A stretch of 19,799 nucleotides of DNA from Actinomycetota bacterium (GTDB lineage: Bacteria; Actinomycetota; Actinomycetes; Nanopelagicales; Nanopelagicaceae), in contig WLNN01000009.1 in assembly GCA_009699765.1 (NCBI GenBank), forward strand, positions 1-19,799. The letters are read 5' to 3'. Below are positions 17,274 to 19,799 of this stretch, piece by piece. The stretch's first letter is position 1; each line of letters opens with the position of its first letter. The position numbers and the translations under genes are program-made. Under the pieces are notes generated by a model that was not told where the DNA came from, did not search any database, and was given only the letters and a program-made list of their open reading frames with translations.

Positions 17274-18251
17274 GGTGAGTGCTTCGATATCAGCATCAAC
17301 CATAAGCTCTGCAAGCTCTTTCCAGTGAGTCTTCGCTTTCCAGCCAAGTGCTTTCTCGGTCTTTGATGGATCGCCGATAAGCGCATCGACTTCAGTTGGA
17401 CGTATGTACTTCTTATCTGTCTCAACATGGTCTTGCCAGTTCATCCCTGCGCGAGCAAATGAGGCTTCCACGAAGTCACGGACTGTCGCTCCAACTCCTG
17501 TGGCTACTACGTAATCTGATGGTTTATCTTGCTGAAGCATTAGCCACATTGATTCTACGTACTCTTTTGCATAACCCCAGTCGCGCACTGCATCGAGATT
17601 GCCGAGGAACAACTTATCCTGATGGCCTGCTTTGATTGCAGCAACTGCACGAGTGATCTTACGAGTAACGAATGTTTCACCGCGACGAGGGGATTCATGA
17701 TTAAAGAGGATTCCATTTGTTGCATGCATTCCATAACCATCACGGTAATTAACAGTGCACCAGTAAGCCATTAGCTTTGCAGCAGCGTATGGGGACTGTG
17801 GGCGAAATACTGATTCTTCATTTTGTGGAGGTGGAGTAGAACCAAAGAGTTCTGAAGTCGAAGCTTGGTAGAAGCGAGTATCGACATCTGCGCTACGAAT
17901 TGCTTCGAGTAATCCAACTGCACCTACAGCATCGACCTGGCCGGTGTATTGCGGCATAGTAAATGAAACTTGCACATGTGACTGTGCGCCTAGGTTATAA
18001 ACTTCTGTTGGCTTAATTTCGCGAATGAGATTTGTTAGTCCAACGCCATCAATCAAATCTCCGTAGTGCAAGAACAACTTTGGGTTTTTATCATGAGGAT
18101 CCTGATAAATATGGTCGATACGTGATGTGTTAAATGTTGAAGAACGTCGAATAAGGCCGTGAACTTCGTAACCTTTAGCGAGCAAAAACTCTGCGAGGTA
18201 AGAACCATCTTGTCCGGTGACGCCGGTAATGAATGCAACTTTTTTGCTCAT
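17262..18251 (-). CDS. gmd: GDP-mannose 4,6-dehydratase
   Basis: The enzyme converts GDP-D-mannose to GDP-4-keto-6-deoxy-D-mannose. The 329-residue extended short-chain dehydrogenase has the NADP-binding GVTGQDG (10-16), [15 protein letters not shown], the catalytic STSELFG (Thr132, Glu134) and YAAAK (Tyr155, Lys159). [17 protein letters not shown] and [12 protein letters not shown] are canonical for Gmd. Its ATG overlaps the fcl stop by four bases, so the two enzymes of the GDP-L-fucose route are made together. No glycosyltransferase or polysaccharide export gene lies in the window, so the acceptor of the fucose is unknown. Confidence 0.97.
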   Translation of the reverse strand: MSKKVAFITGVTGQDGSYLAEFLLAKGYEVHGLIRRSSTFNTSRIDHIYQDPHDKNPKLFLHYGDLIDGVGLTNLIREIKPTEVYNLGAQSHVQVSFTMPQYTGQVDAVGAVGLLEAIRSADVDTRFYQASTSELFGSTPPPQNEESVFRPQSPYAAAKLMAYWCTVNYRDGYGMHATNGILFNHESPRRGETFVTRKITRAVAAIKAGHQDKLFLGNLDAVRDWGYAKEYVESMWLMLQQDKPSDYVVATGVGATVRDFVEASFARAGMNWQDHVETDKKYIRPTEVDALIGDPSKTEKALGWKAKTHWKELAELMVDADIEALTKKS

Positions 18252-19180
18252 CGTCGTGCTTCTCCCTTTGCTGTTGCATCTTTATACCAATTGATAGTGG
18301 ATGCAATTCCATCCCGCAATGAAATCTTTGCTGCCCATCCAAGTGCTTTCGCCTTTGATACATCGAGTACTTTACGAGGTGTTCCATCGGGCTTTGATGA
18401 ATCCCACGCGAGTTCGCCCTTAAATCCTGCTAGTTCTGCAACAAGTTCAGCTAAATCCTTGATTGTCAGGTCTTCACCGGTACCAATATTTAGATGCTCG
18501 GATGAGTTGTAGTTCTTACCGAGATGAAGAACTGCCTGCGCCAAATCATCAACATGCAGAAACTCGCGCATTGGAGACCCTGATCCCCAGAGAGTTTCTA
18601 CAGCTGCGCCCTTTTCGGCCGCTTCAACAAAGCGTCGAATAAATGCAGGCAACACATGTGAGCCCTGAAGCTCAAAATTATCGTGCGGTCCGTAGAGATT
18701 TGTTGGCATTAATGAGATCCAACTGCAACCGTATTCTTTGCGGAAAGATTTAATTAGTTCGATGCCAGCAATCTTTGCAACCGCGTATGCCGAGTTAGTC
18801 TCTTCTAAGGGACCAGTGAGCAGATACTCCTCTTTGATTGGCTGTGCGCAATCGCGAGGATAGATACAACTAGAACCTAGAAAGATAAATTTCTCGACAT
18901 CGGCGGCATGTGCTGCCTCCATAAGGTTATTTTGGATACGCAGATTATCTGCCAAGAATTCAACGGGAAATGAATTATTAGCGCCGATTCCGCCGACCTT
19001 TGCTGCTGCATCAACAACAACAGATGGCTTTACATCTTTAATAAATTTAAAGGTCGCATTTCGATCTAAGAGATCAACAATTTTGCGGCTGACTGGAATT
19101 ACTTCCAAGCCAGCTGCTTGATATGCCCGGACTATCGCTGAGCCGGCAAGGCCAGTGCCACCAGCTACAACGATTGTCAT
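18248..19180 (-). CDS. fcl: GDP-L-fucose synthase (epimerase/reductase)
   Basis: This enzyme epimerises and reduces the Gmd product to GDP-L-fucose with NADPH. The 310 residues show GGTGLAG (7-13), [22 protein letters not shown] (102-111, Ser103/Ser104 and Cys105), YAVAK (Tyr132, Lys136), and [12 protein letters not shown] with [10 protein letters not shown]. All catalytic residues expected from E. coli Fcl are present. It begins 21 bp after asd, without a clear ribosome binding site but with TAGACT seven bases before the ATG, so it may have its own leaderless transcript. It overlaps gmd by four bases. Confidence 0.97.
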   Translation of the reverse strand: MTIVVAGGTGLAGSAIVRAYQAAGLEVIPVSRKIVDLLDRNATFKFIKDVKPSVVVDAAAKVGGIGANNSFPVEFLADNLRIQNNLMEAAHAADVEKFIFLGSSCIYPRDCAQPIKEEYLLTGPLEETNSAYAVAKIAGIELIKSFRKEYGCSWISLMPTNLYGPHDNFELQGSHVLPAFIRRFVEAAEKGAAVETLWGSGSPMREFLHVDDLAQAVLHLGKNYNSSEHLNIGTGEDLTIKDLAELVAELAGFKGELAWDSSKPDGTPRKVLDVSKAKALGWAAKISLRDGIASTINWYKDATAKGEARR

Positions 19181-19187
19181 AACGCGG

Positions 19188-19193
19188 AGTCTA
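19188..19193 (-). promoter_or_regulatory. Candidate -10 element upstream of fcl
   Basis: On the minus strand TAGACT fits TANNNT and lies seven bases before ATG 19180. It sits in the 21-bp gap after asd. It could allow fcl-gmd to be expressed independently of asd. Single short motif, so low confidence. Confidence 0.3.
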
Positions 19194-19201
19194 CCCCTTC
19201 G

Positions 19202-19799
19202 TTACTTGGTGAATTCGGCCGCCAAGAGTTCTGCGATTTGCGCCGTGTTGAGTGCAGCTCCCTTACGTAAGTTATCGCCGCATACAAATAAATCAATTGC
19301 CTTTGGATTATCCAAAGACTGACGGACGCGTCCAACCCATGTTGGATCCGTACCTACAACATCAGCAGGTGTTGGGAATTCCTTCTTCTCTGGATTGTCA
19401 TATAGCAGAACGCCCTCAGCCTTCTTCAGCGCATTTTGTGCTGCTTTACGAGTTATAACCTTTGAGAAAGTGGCATGGACTGTAAGTGAATGCGTTGTAA
19501 TTACCGGAACGCGAACACAGGTGACAGCAACTTTCAGTTTTGGCATTCCTAGAATCTTCCGTGATTCGTTACGAACCTTAAGCTCTTCAGATGAGTATCC
19601 GTCTTCCTTTAATGATCCTGCCCAAGGAATCACGTTCATTGCAAGAGGAGCAGGAAACGGACCTAAATCAGTGACAACACCGCGAAGATCCTTTGCTATT
19701 GAACCAAGATTCTTTCCAGCAACTTTAGAAATCTGATCGTGCAACGCATCGATTCCTGGCTGACCAGCGCCTGATGCCGCTTGGTATGAAGAGACCACA
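19202..19799 (-). CDS. asd: Aspartate-semialdehyde dehydrogenase (5' end cut by window)
   Basis: The enzyme reduces aspartyl phosphate to aspartate semialdehyde, the branch point toward lysine/diaminopimelate, threonine and methionine. Only the C-terminal 198 residues are in the window. They begin at SSYQAASGAGQPGID, just after where the catalytic cysteine would be, so the nucleophile is not visible. GPFPAPLAMNVIPWAG is the substrate-domain segment, and VRVPVITTHSL contains the acid/base histidine. The protein ends normally at TAA with QIAELLAAEFTK. About 145 N-terminal residues are missing compared with the family length of about 340-350. In actinobacteria the aspartokinase gene usually lies just upstream, which would be off the window. 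Confidence 0.96.
   Translation of the reverse strand, partial: VVSSYQAASGAGQPGIDALHDQISKVAGKNLGSIAKDLRGVVTDLGPFPAPLAMNVIPWAGSLKEDGYSSEELKVRNESRKILGMPKLKVAVTCVRVPVITTHSLTVHATFSKVITRKAAQNALKKAEGVLLYDNPEKKEFPTPADVVGTDPTWVGRVRQSLDNPKAIDLFVCGDNLRKGAALNTAQIAELLAAEFTK

Overview
The window looks like a piece of chromosome from a genome-streamlined, low-to-moderate-GC actinobacterium. The closest guess is the freshwater acI / Nanopelagicales group. Three things point there. The proteins are of actinobacterial type: a CRP/GlxR-like regulator, a 344-residue zinc class II aldolase, a Mycobacterium-type PurB, and the SCP-like protein next to PurF. The gene order matches what I remember of Mycobacterium tuberculosis. 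The packing is extreme, about 97% coding, with ATGA or TAATG start/stop overlaps at seven junctions. The taxon is an inference; no rRNA gene is present.

Layout. (1) 1-10608, minus strand: fba followed by purA-purD-purB-purC-purS-purQ-purL-(SCP-like)-purF. The order is given 5' to 3' and purF runs off the window. These genes cover most of de novo purine synthesis: PurF and PurD start the ring, PurSQL makes FGAM, PurC and PurB make AICAR, and PurA with PurB make AMP. purM, purN, purE/K and purH are not here. (2) 10609-10967: the only sizeable non-coding stretch, a divergent control region between fba and acs with several inverted repeats and one direct repeat. (3) 10968-16371: acs (+), then cvpA-tlpA-nth (-) divergent from crp (+), then yqeY-DUF4177-ridA (-). 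This is a compressed version of the mycobacterial acs...crp neighbourhood. (4) 16440-19799: a metallophosphoesterase (+), then asd-fcl-gmd (-). Fcl and Gmd together convert GDP-mannose to GDP-L-fucose, and asd is cut by the window end.

There are no mobile elements, CRISPR arrays, tRNA or rRNA genes. No strong intrinsic terminator was found; the convergent gene pairs abut or overlap by a few bases. The most interesting signals are regulatory or architectural: a near-perfect palindrome at the crp/nth divergent starts that looks like a symmetric two-way leaderless promoter; a MarP-like CvpA membrane domain lacking the protease; and the repeat-and-hairpin arrangement upstream of acs. I saw no convincing undescribed multi-gene system.
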